From assembly GCF_036227485.1 (NCBI RefSeq), contig NZ_CP109479.1, forward strand, positions 2,542,001 through 2,606,000: a DNA stretch of 64,000 nucleotides, given 5' to 3'. The translations under genes were made by a program, and so were the position numbers. The DNA comes from Streptomyces sp. NBC_01451. Lineage in GTDB: Bacteria > Actinomycetota > Actinomycetes > Streptomycetales > Streptomycetaceae. This document shows, in pieces, positions 55,149 to 64,000 of this stretch (positions within the stretch are counted from its first letter, which is position 1; each line of letters opens with the position of its first letter). The notes beneath the pieces were generated by a model. The model saw only the letters and a list, made by a program, of their open reading frames with translations, was not told the DNA's origin and did not search any database.

Positions 55149-56738
55149 TCAGACCAGGTTGACCGAGCGGGCAGACGTCGCCCCGATCTCCTCGGCGACT
55201 TCCGCCAGCACACCGGGGGCAACCGTGTCGTCGACGGTCAGGACGGCCAGCGCCTCACCGCCCGCCACCGACCGGGACACCTGCATCCCGGCGATGTTGA
55301 TCCCGGCCTCGCCGAAGATCCGGCCGACCGTGCCGACGACGCCCGGCCGGTCCGCGTACCGGTACACGACCATGTGGTCGGCGAGCGCGAGGTCGACGTC
55401 GTACTCGCCGACCGCGACGATCTTCTGGTGGTTCTTGGGACCGGCCAGGGTGCCGGAGACCGACACCTCCTCGCCGCTGCTGAGCGTGCCGCGCACGGTC
55501 ACGACGTTGCGGTGGTCGGCCGACTCCGAGCTGGTCGTCAGCCGCACCTCGACGCCGCGCTCCTGGGCGAACAGCGGGGCGTTGACGTACGACACGGTCT
55601 CGTCGACGACGTCCTCGAACACGCCCTTCAGCGCGGAGAGTTCGAGCACCTTCACGTCGTGCTGGGTGATCTCGCCGTACACCTCGACGTCGAGACGGAC
55701 CGCGACCTCGCCCGCGAGCGCGGTGAAGATGCGGCCGAGCTTCTCGGCGAGCGGCAGACCCGGCTTGACGTCCTCGGCGATGACACCGCCCTGGACGTTC
55801 ACCGCGTCCGGGACCAGCTCACCGGCGAGGGCGAGACGCACCGAACGGGCGACGGCGATACCGGCCTTCTCCTGCGCCTCGTCCGTGGACGCGCCGAGGT
55901 GCGGGGTGCAGACGACCTCGTCCAGCTCGAACAGCGGGGAGTCCGTGCAGGGCTCCTTCGCGTACACGTCGAGACCGGCGCCGGCGACGCGGCCCTCCTT
56001 GAGCGCCGAGTACAGCGCCTCCTCGTCGACGATCCCGCCACGCGCGGCGTTCACGATGCGCACGCTCGGCTTGACCTTGTGCAGCGCCTCGTCACCGATG
56101 AGACCGAGGGTCTCGGGCGTCTTCGGCAGGTGCACGGTGATGAAGTCGGAGACCTCCAGGAGCTCGTCCAGGGACAGCACCTTGACGCCCATCTGCGCGG
56201 CCCGGGCAGGCTGGACGTACGGGTCGTAGGCGACGACCTTCATACCGAACGCGGACATGCGCTGCGCGACGAGCGCGCCGATGCGCCCGAGGCCCACGAC
56301 ACCGAGGGTCTTCTCGGCCAGCTCGACGCCGGTGTACTTGCTGCGCTTCCACTCGCCGTTCTTGAGCGCGGTGTTGGCCTGCGGGATGTGGCGTGCGGTC
56401 GCCAGCAGCAGACCGCAGGCCAGCTCGGCGGCGGTGACGATGTTCGAGGTGGGCGCGTTGACGACCATCACGCCGGCCTTGGTGGCGGCGGAGACGTCCA
56501 CGTTGTCCAGGCCGACGCCGGCTCGTGCGACGACCTTCAGCTTGCGGGCGGCGGCGACCGCCTCCGCGTCGACCTTGGTGGCCGAGCGGATCAGGATCGC
56601 GTCGACGTCGGCGATGGCGGGGAGCAGTTCGGCTCGGTCCGCTCCGTTGCAGTGCCGGATCTCGAAGTCCGGGCCGAGCGCGTCGACAGTCGCGGGCGAC
56701 AGCTCTTCAGCGATGAGTACGACAGGTTTCGAGCTCAC
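55149..56738 (-). CDS. serA: D-3-phosphoglycerate dehydrogenase
   Basis: 529 residues, the long actinobacterial (type I) form. NAD site GLGRIGALVAQRM; catalytic Arg in NAARGGIVDEEAL; catalytic Glu-His region VCTPHLGASTDEAQ. An intervening allosteric domain (about 315-450) and a C-terminal ACT domain (YRYADRPGVVGTVGRIFGEAGINI) make serine feedback likely. It begins serine synthesis from 3-phosphoglycerate. GTG 56738 follows GAGGACCTCAC. It lies downstream of ilvC with its own spacer and is not obviously part of the ilv operon. Confidence 0.96.
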   Translation of the reverse strand: MSSKPVVLIAEELSPATVDALGPDFEIRHCNGADRAELLPAIADVDAILIRSATKVDAEAVAAARKLKVVARAGVGLDNVDVSAATKAGVMVVNAPTSNIVTAAELACGLLLATARHIPQANTALKNGEWKRSKYTGVELAEKTLGVVGLGRIGALVAQRMSAFGMKVVAYDPYVQPARAAQMGVKVLSLDELLEVSDFITVHLPKTPETLGLIGDEALHKVKPSVRIVNAARGGIVDEEALYSALKEGRVAGAGLDVYAKEPCTDSPLFELDEVVCTPHLGASTDEAQEKAGIAVARSVRLALAGELVPDAVNVQGGVIAEDVKPGLPLAEKLGRIFTALAGEVAVRLDVEVYGEITQHDVKVLELSALKGVFEDVVDETVSYVNAPLFAQERGVEVRLTTSSESADHRNVVTVRGTLSSGEEVSVSGTLAGPKNHQKIVAVGEYDVDLALADHMVVYRYADRPGVVGTVGRIFGEAGINIAGMQVSRSVAGGEALAVLTVDDTVAPGVLAEVAEEIGATSARSVNLV

Positions 56739-56948
56739 GTGAGGTCCTCACTCAGTCCTATGCGGACGGCCGTCCCGACGGCCGCAGGCGGTGGAGGTGC
56801 TACCGCGTGGAAGACGCACGACGCTGTGGGCCTGACGCGTTGGTAGTACGGCAGTGTAGTGGCGCGGCGAAGGGCGGCTCCCGCCCTTGCGGAAGGATCA
56901 CTCATCCGTGACCGGTCAGCGCGGACAAGGCCTTACCGGGGGTTCGGC

Positions 56949-56980
56949 AATGGGGCCGCAGCATGCGCCGCGGCCCCATT
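56949..56980 (-). terminator. Terminator of ilvC
   Basis: 11-bp stem AATGGGGCCGC/GCGGCCCCATT with 10-nt loop, 10 bp beyond the ilvC stop. Confidence 0.8.
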
Positions 56981-56990
56981 CCCCGAAGAC

Positions 56991-58648
<1,658 letters not shown>

Positions 58649-58669
58649 GTCTCTTTACGTCTCTCTCGC

Positions 58670-60523
58670 TCAGTCGTCTTCGTTGTCGCCGAAGTCGGGG
58701 CGGACGTCCCGGGCGGCCATGATCTCGTCGTTCGAGGTGCCGGCGGCGACCATCGGCCACACCATGGCGTCCTCGTGGACGATGAAGTCGATCACGACGG
58801 GGCGGTCGTTGATCGAGTTCGCCTCCTCGATGACCTTGTCGAGGTCGTCGGGGGACTCGCAGCGGATCGCGTAGCAGCCCATCGCCTCGGACAGCTTGAC
58901 GAAGTCGGGGACACGGGTGCCCCTGGCCGCCGGATTGACGTCGTCCGGCCCGGAGTGCAGCACCGTGTTGGAGTAGCGCTGGTTGTAGAACAGGGTCTGC
59001 CACTGGCGGACCATCCCGAGGGCGCCGTTGTTGATGATGGCGACCTTGATCGGGATGTTGTTGAGCGCGCAGGTGGTGAGTTCCTGGTTGGTCATCTGGA
59101 AGCAGCCGTCGCCGTCGATCGCCCAGACCGTACGGTCCGGTGCGCCGGCCTTGGCTCCCATCGCGGCGGGGACCGCGTAGCCCATCGTTCCGGCGCCGCC
59201 GGAGTTCAGCCAGGTCGCGGGCTTCTCGTACTGGATGTAGTGCGCGGCCCACATCTGGTGCTGGCCGACGCCCGCCGCGAAGATCGTGCCCTCGGGGGCG
59301 AGCTGTCCGATGCGCTCGATGACCCGCTGGGGGGAGAGCGAGCCGTTGTCCGGCTGCTCGTAGCCCAGCGGGTAGGTCTCGCGCCAGCGGTTGAGGTCCT
59401 TCCACCAGGCGGCGTAGTCGCCGGTCTGGCCCTCGCTGTGCTCCTTCTGGACCGCCTGGACCAGGTCGGCGATGACCTCGCGGGCGTCCCCGACGATCGG
59501 GACGTCGGCGGCGCGGTTCTTGCCGATCTCCGCCGGGTCGATGTCGGCGTGGACGATCTTGGCGTGCGGGGCGAAGCTGGACAGCTTGCCGGTGACACGG
59601 TCGTCGAAGCGGGCTCCGAGGGCGACGATCAGGTCGGCCTTCTGCAGCGCGGTGACGGCGGTGACCGCACCGTGCATGCCCGGCATTCCCACGTGCAGCG
59701 GGTGGCTGTCGGGGAATGCGCCGAGCGCCATCAGGGTGGTGGTGACGGGCGCTCCGGTGAGTTCTGCGAGGACCTTCAGCTCGGCGGTGGCCTTGGCCTT
59801 GATGACACCGCCGCCGACGTACAGCACCGGCCGCTTGGCGGCGGTGATCAGCTTGGCCGCCTCGCGGATCTGCTTGGCGTGCGGCTTGGTCACCGGGCGG
59901 TAGCCGGGCAGGTCGGTGACCGGCGGCCACTGGAAGACGGTCTGGGCCTGGAGGGCGTCCTTGGCGATGTCGACCAGGACCGGGCCGGGGCGGCCGGTGG
60001 AGGCGATGTGGAAGGCCTCGGCGATGGTCTTGGGGATGTCCTCGGCCTTGGTGACCAGGAAGTTGTGCTTGGTGATCGGCATCGTGATGCCGACGATGTC
60101 CGCCTCCTGGAAGGCGTCCGTGCCGATCGCCTTGGACGCGACCTGCCCGGTGATCGCCACGAGCGGCACCGAGTCCATGTGCGCGTCGGCGATCGGGGTC
60201 ACCAGGTTGGTGGCACCGGGGCCGCTGGTCGCCATACAGACGCCGACCTTGCCGGTGGCCTGCGCGTAGCCGGTGGCCGCGTGACCCGCGCCCTGCTCGT
60301 GCCGCACGAGCACGTGCCGCACCCGTGTGGAGTCCATCAGCGGGTCGTACGCGGGAAGGATCGCACCGCCGGGAATGCCGAATACCGTCTCGGCCCCGAC
60401 CTCCTCAAGCGAGCGGATGAGGGACTTCGCACCCGTGACGTGCTCGGGGGCGGACTGCTGTCCTCCGGAACGGGGCCGCGGCTGCGGGTGATGGGCCCCG
60501 GTGGCCTGCTCGGTCATCGGCAT
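58670..60523 (-). CDS. ilvB: Acetolactate synthase large (catalytic) subunit
   Basis: 617 residues, ThDP-dependent. The catalytic Glu is in [15 protein letters not shown]; the ThDP-Mg motif begins [12 protein letters not shown] and ends [16 protein letters not shown] opens the pyrimidine domain. It makes acetolactate or acetohydroxybutyrate, the first common step of Val, Leu and Ile synthesis. ATG 60523 is used; a second ATG two codons later is equally possible. A leader peptide and attenuator lie upstream. Confidence 0.97.
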   Translation of the reverse strand: MPMTEQATGAHHPQPRPRSGGQQSAPEHVTGAKSLIRSLEEVGAETVFGIPGGAILPAYDPLMDSTRVRHVLVRHEQGAGHAATGYAQATGKVGVCMATSGPGATNLVTPIADAHMDSVPLVAITGQVASKAIGTDAFQEADIVGITMPITKHNFLVTKAEDIPKTIAEAFHIASTGRPGPVLVDIAKDALQAQTVFQWPPVTDLPGYRPVTKPHAKQIREAAKLITAAKRPVLYVGGGVIKAKATAELKVLAELTGAPVTTTLMALGAFPDSHPLHVGMPGMHGAVTAVTALQKADLIVALGARFDDRVTGKLSSFAPHAKIVHADIDPAEIGKNRAADVPIVGDAREVIADLVQAVQKEHSEGQTGDYAAWWKDLNRWRETYPLGYEQPDNGSLSPQRVIERIGQLAPEGTIFAAGVGQHQMWAAHYIQYEKPATWLNSGGAGTMGYAVPAAMGAKAGAPDRTVWAIDGDGCFQMTNQELTTCALNNIPIKVAIINNGALGMVRQWQTLFYNQRYSNTVLHSGPDDVNPAARGTRVPDFVKLSEAMGCYAIRCESPDDLDKVIEEANSINDRPVVIDFIVHEDAMVWPMVAAGTSNDEIMAARDVRPDFGDNEDD

Positions 60524-60602
60524 TCTCTTCTCGATGCTGAGGGTTTTTGCGAGTTTTGTACGGTGTGCGTTGCGGCCCGACCTGCGCCGGTGCAACAAAA
60601 AA

Positions 60603-60630
60603 CCCCTCGTGCCGTGAGGCAAGCGAGGGG
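60603..60630 (-). promoter_or_regulatory. Attenuator hairpin of the ilvBNC operon
   Basis: On the minus strand CCCCTCG...CGAGGGG followed by TTTTTTG, with an inner TGCC/GGCA stem and a 2-nt bulge. It lies between the leader peptide and ilvB and is the terminator half of a classical attenuator. Confidence 0.85.
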
Positions 60631-60686
60631 AGCGCGCCGGGTGCGGTCGCTGGAAGTTCCGGGTCCGTCCGAAACGTTCACCAGCG

Positions 60687-60728
60687 TCAGCCGACGCGCT
60701 TTCCAAGTACGAGAATTCGGGTGCGCAT
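60687..60728 (-). CDS. ilvB leader peptide
   Basis: ATG 60728 begins [13 protein letters not shown] and stop, 13 residues with consecutive Ile-Leu-Val-Leu codons and a later Val. GGGAGGG lies about 10 nt upstream. Ribosome stalling at these codons when branched-chain aminoacyl-tRNAs are scarce would prevent the attenuator hairpin at 60603-60630. Such leaders are known for actinobacterial ilvB operons. Confidence 0.85.
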   Translation of the reverse strand: MRTRILVLGKRVG

Positions 60729-60761
60729 GGGGTCGACCCTCCCCCCGGCACGCACCGACTG

Positions 60762-63700
60762 TCAAGTGGGTGGGACGGGAGTCTCATTATGTGAACGGAG
60801 GGCGGTTCCGCCCCCGAAAACAGCGGGCACACCTGTACTTGTGTACACCCCGCTGCCGCCGCCCGCGAACGCGGGCTCGGCCGGACCGTTCGGCACCGGG
60901 TAGCGGCCGGTGGACAGTGCCCGGCGCAGCCGGTACTCGTCCAGCGGCCCGGAGAACGCCATGCCCTGCCCGTGCGTGCAGCCCATCGCGCGCAGGGCGA
61001 CCACCTGGTCCGGCAGGTCCACGCCGTCGGCGACGGACGGCAGCCCGAGGTCGGCGGCGATTCTGAGCAGGCCGCTGGTGATCTTGTGCAGCCGCGGGGA
61101 CTCGACGACGCCCTCGACCAGACCGCGGTCGAGTTTCAGCACGTCGACGGGGAGTCTCCGCAGTGCCGTGATCGGCGCGTAGCCGCTGCCGAAGCCGTCC
61201 AGCGCGATCCGGACGCCGAGGCATCTGAAGGCGTTCAGCCGGCGCTCCAGTTCGTCCAGGGAGATCCGGGGGTCGGTGTCCGTCAGTTCGATCTCCAGGG
61301 CGCCGGTGGGGAGCCCGTGGCGGGTCAGCAGGGTCTCGATCGACCCGAGGGGCAGCGAGCGGTCGAGGAGCCGCCGGGCACTCATCCGGACGGCGACGGG
61401 TACGGCGAGCCCGGTCGCGGCGCGTTCGGCGGCCTGTTCGACGGCCTGCTCCAGCATCCAGCGGTCCAGCTCGGCGGTCCTGTCGCTGTCCTCGGTGACG
61501 CGCAGGAACTCGGCGGGCGTGAAGAGCACTCCCTGGGAGGAGCGCCAGCGCGCCTGGGCACAGACCGAGGTGATCCGGCCGCTGTCCAGTTCCACCACGG
61601 GCTGGTGCAGCAGCGTGAACTCGCCGTCGTGCAGTGCGGCACGCAGCCGGGTGGCCAGTTCCGCCTTCCGTACGACGTCCTGCTGCATCTGGGGCGCGTA
61701 GAGCTCGACGCGGCCCTTGCCGGAGGCCTTGGCCCGGTACATCGCCAGGTCGGCGTTGCGCAGCAGCTCGCCCGCGCCGAGGCCGGGCTCGGCGAAGGCG
61801 ACACCGATCGAGGCGTTGACCCGGACATCGTTGCCGTCGATCTCGTAGGGCTGCGAGAGGGTGAGCCGCAGTCTGTCGGCCAGCTCCCCTATCTGGCGTT
61901 CGCGCGCGGCACGGTCCCGGGTGCCGTCCCCGACGATCAGGGCGGCGAACTCGTCGCCGCCGAGCCGGGAGGCGGTGTCCCCGTACCGGACCGAGTCCTG
62001 GAGCCTGCGGGCGGCCTGGACGAGCAGTTCGTCGCCCGCCTGGTGTCCGATCGTGTCGTTGACGGCCTTGAAGCCGTCGAGGTCGATGAAGAGGACGGCC
62101 GTGCCGCGGTCGGTGGAACGGCGGCCGGACAGGGCCTGCTGCACGCGCTGGGTGAACAGGGCGCGGTTGGGCAGGTCGGTGAGCGGGTCGTGTTCGGCGT
62201 TGTGCTGCAACTGGGCCTGGAGCCGCACCCGTTCGGTGACGTCCCGGCTGTTGAAGATGAGGCCGCCGTGGTGCCGGTTGACGGTGGACTCGACGTTCAG
62301 CCAGCCTCCCCCGCTCTCGGCTTCTCCCCCAGCCTCCGGCCGGGAGGTCCCCCCGCCGCCGGCCTTGAAGCGGCACTCGATGCGGGTGGTGGGTTCGTCG
62401 TCGGGGCTGGCGGCGAGGAAGCGGCGCACTTCGTGCACCACGCAGCCCAGGTCCTCGGGGTGGATGAGGTGGGCCAGTTCGGTGCCTACGAGTTCCTCCG
62501 CGGACCGTCCGTAGACCCCGGCGGCGGCCGGGCTGACGTACCGCAGAATCCCGTTGGGAGCGGCGATCATGATGACGTCGCTGGAGCCCTGCACCAGGGA
62601 GCGGAAGTGGTTCTCCTTCTGGGCCAGTTCCTGGGTGAGGGTGATGTTGTCGAGCAGCATGATGCCCTGGCGCACGACCAGCGCGAGGACGACGCCACCC
62701 GCGGTGATGAGCACCACGCGGTCGGGGCTGCGGCCGTTGAGAACGTTGTAGAGGACGCCCAGCGTGCACACGGCGGCGGCCAGGTACGGCGTGAGCGCGG
62801 CCAGGGACCCGGTGATGGGCCGGGTGAACGGATACCTGCCGTGATCGCCTCCCGGTGCGGGCGGATGCCCCTGCCTGGGGGCGGGCGCCCGGCCCTGGCG
62901 GGGTGCGGGCCCGCGTCCGTCGGGCCTGCCCGGGTGCTGCCGTCCGGGGCGGTGTTCGTGCACCACACGCGTGTGCCCGTCGGACTCGCCCGGGCCGCCG
63001 TGCCCGGAGCCGACCCATGGGGCGTACGCCAGCAGCAGCGAGCCCGCGAACCAGCCCGCGTCGAGCAGCTGGCCCGAGTGGTAGTTGTTGTGCATCAGGG
63101 GCGAGGTGAACAGGGCGTCGCAGCCCACGGTCAGGGCGAGCGCGCCGATCGCGGTGTTCGCGGCGGAGCGGTTCACGGTGGAGCGCCGGAAGTGCAGCGC
63201 GAGGACCATGCTGACGAGGGCGATGTCGAGCAGCGGGTAGGCCAGCGACAGCGCGGTGTGCGCGACGCTGGGCCCGTCGGCCTTCGCGGCCTGCGCCAGG
63301 GCGAGGCTCCAGGACAGGGTGAGGAGCGAGCCGCCGATCAGCCAGGCGTCGAGGACCATGCAGACCCAGCCGGCCTTCGTCACGGGCCGCTTGGCCAGGA
63401 CCAGGAGTCCCACGATGGCGGGCGGGGCGAAGCACAGGAAGAACAGGTCGGCGAAGCTGGGGCTGGGCACGGCCCGGTCGAGCACCACCTCGTACCAGCC
63501 CCAGACGAGGTTGCCCAGGGAGGCCATGGCGGACGACAGGGCGAACAGCAGCCAGGCGGGCCGAAAGCGGATGCGGCGCCGGGCGTAGAGGAAGCACGAC
63601 ACGGCCGCGGCGCCCGCCGCGACACTCAGTCCGAAGTCGCCCATGATCAGGGCGAGTCGGGGGGAGCCCCAGCCGAGCGCGGAACCGACGGCGTATCCCG

Positions 63701-63995
63701 CGCACACCAGGGCCAGCACGAGCTGCGAGACCAGGTTCGTCCCGCCGCCGAAGACCGGCCGGCGGGCCAGCAGTGCCCCGGGGGAACTCACCGGACACTC
63801 CGGGCCCGCACCGCGACCGCGTCCCGCGCGCCCCGTCGCGCCGGGTGCGCGGTGGGGGCCGGGGGCGCGGTGTGGGTGTGCCTCCGGCGACCGCCGTGTC
63901 GGCGGTGCTGGTGATGGCTGCTGTGGCCGCGTCTGCGCGCGGCCGTGCACCAGGGTCGCCGTCGGCGGCCCCGCCGCGTCGGATCGTTCGTCCAT
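60762..63995 (-). CDS. Membrane GGDEF protein with degenerate EAL domain (PAS-GGDEF-EAL)
   Basis: 1077 residues if ATG 63995 is the start; only 5 nt lie beyond it, so the true start may be outside. An N-terminal Pro/Arg-rich stretch is followed by several membrane helices (about 85-330 and 400-450), a PAS domain about 460-580, a GGDEF domain with intact RLGGDEF near residue 676 and an inhibitory RxxD site (RYGD) five residues before it. The EAL-like domain has AQA instead of EAL and DGFG instead of DDFG. It can probably make c-di-GMP but not cleave it. It ends close upstream of the ilvB promoter. Confidence 0.88.
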   Translation of the reverse strand: MDERSDAAGPPTATLVHGRAQTRPQQPSPAPPTRRSPEAHPHRAPGPHRAPGATGRAGRGRGAGPECPVSSPGALLARRPVFGGGTNLVSQLVLALVCAGYAVGSALGWGSPRLALIMGDFGLSVAAGAAAVSCFLYARRRIRFRPAWLLFALSSAMASLGNLVWGWYEVVLDRAVPSPSFADLFFLCFAPPAIVGLLVLAKRPVTKAGWVCMVLDAWLIGGSLLTLSWSLALAQAAKADGPSVAHTALSLAYPLLDIALVSMVLALHFRRSTVNRSAANTAIGALALTVGCDALFTSPLMHNNYHSGQLLDAGWFAGSLLLAYAPWVGSGHGGPGESDGHTRVVHEHRPGRQHPGRPDGRGPAPRQGRAPAPRQGHPPAPGGDHGRYPFTRPITGSLAALTPYLAAAVCTLGVLYNVLNGRSPDRVVLITAGGVVLALVVRQGIMLLDNITLTQELAQKENHFRSLVQGSSDVIMIAAPNGILRYVSPAAAGVYGRSAEELVGTELAHLIHPEDLGCVVHEVRRFLAASPDDEPTTRIECRFKAGGGGTSRPEAGGEAESGGGWLNVESTVNRHHGGLIFNSRDVTERVRLQAQLQHNAEHDPLTDLPNRALFTQRVQQALSGRRSTDRGTAVLFIDLDGFKAVNDTIGHQAGDELLVQAARRLQDSVRYGDTASRLGGDEFAALIVGDGTRDRAARERQIGELADRLRLTLSQPYEIDGNDVRVNASIGVAFAEPGLGAGELLRNADLAMYRAKASGKGRVELYAPQMQQDVVRKAELATRLRAALHDGEFTLLHQPVVELDSGRITSVCAQARWRSSQGVLFTPAEFLRVTEDSDRTAELDRWMLEQAVEQAAERAATGLAVPVAVRMSARRLLDRSLPLGSIETLLTRHGLPTGALEIELTDTDPRISLDELERRLNAFRCLGVRIALDGFGSGYAPITALRRLPVDVLKLDRGLVEGVVESPRLHKITSGLLRIAADLGLPSVADGVDLPDQVVALRAMGCTHGQGMAFSGPLDEYRLRRALSTGRYPVPNGPAEPAFAGGGSGVYTSTGVPAVFGGGTALRSHNETPVPPT

Positions 63996-64000
63996 AGGCC

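Noticed and set aside
53334..56846. Plus-strand frame spanning the MFS gene and serA
   Set aside because: It overlaps the true MFS gene in another frame and serA antisense; no start or domain supports it.
56739..56940. T-box or other riboswitch upstream of serA
   Set aside because: Only a short GGCCGT/ACGGCC hairpin is visible; the conserved T-box sequence is absent.
60972..63914. Antisense frame over the GGDEF-EAL gene
   Set aside because: The minus strand carries intact GGDEF and PAS motifs; the antisense product has none.

Overview
The window is chromosomal core DNA from a Streptomyces or very close relative. The evidence is the very high GC content, GTG/TTG starts with GGAGG-type ribosome sites, a histone-tailed HU protein (HupS), two adjacent conservons (cvnABCD), acyl-CoA carboxylase with its epsilon subunit, an NdgR/AreB regulator divergent from leuCD, and a Streptomyces-type secreted trypsin. 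The gene order resembles the leuCD-gltX-cvn1-cvn2-accB-leuB-ilvBNC region I recall from S. coelicolor. I see no prophage, insertion sequence, CRISPR array or biosynthetic gene cluster.

Layout. 1-2.4 kb: partial lysophospholipid acyltransferase, F420 guanylyltransferase cofC with a small cold-shock-like partner, hupS, and a short conserved gene. 2.6-5.6 kb: leuCD and divergent ndgR, with a near-perfect palindrome between them. 5.7-7.0 kb: a DUF4188 gene divergent from a MerR-type regulator. 7.1-7.7 kb: five tRNA genes (Gln, Glu, Glu, Gln, Glu on the minus strand). 7.7-16 kb: a HAD hydrolase, two tandem secreted FlgD-Ig paralogs, gltX overlapping an FAH-family hydrolase, and a small two-repeat protein. 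16.6-27.3 kb: two complete conservons in tandem. 27.5-29.4 kb: accB and accE. 29.7-34.8 kb: YceI protein, YdeI-like protein with a palindromic operator, a gene broken by an in-frame TGA, a small GNAT-like protein, trypsin, and a Gly-rich secreted protein. 34.8-46.5 kb: a large GH3 glycosidase, citramalate synthase, a secreted propeller protein, a KamA-type radical SAM enzyme coupled to a membrane protein, ilvE and leuB. 46.6-55 kb: a Tat/lipoprotein phosphoesterase, the proline catabolism pair with a PucR regulator, and a TetR/MFS efflux pair. 55-64 kb: serA, the ilvBNC operon with leader peptide and attenuator, and a membrane GGDEF-EAL protein.

Functionally the window concentrates branched-chain amino acid synthesis: ilvB, ilvN, ilvC, ilvE, leuB, leuC, leuD and cimA, under at least two kinds of control (NdgR and leader-peptide attenuation). 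Proline degradation (PRODH to P5C dehydrogenase) and carboxylase supply of malonyl/methylmalonyl-CoA sit nearby. The least understood parts are the twin conservons and the RNA-like or operator elements around them, the small NPRRT-repeat protein, the KamA/membrane-protein pair, and the GGDEF protein whose EAL domain has lost its signature residues.
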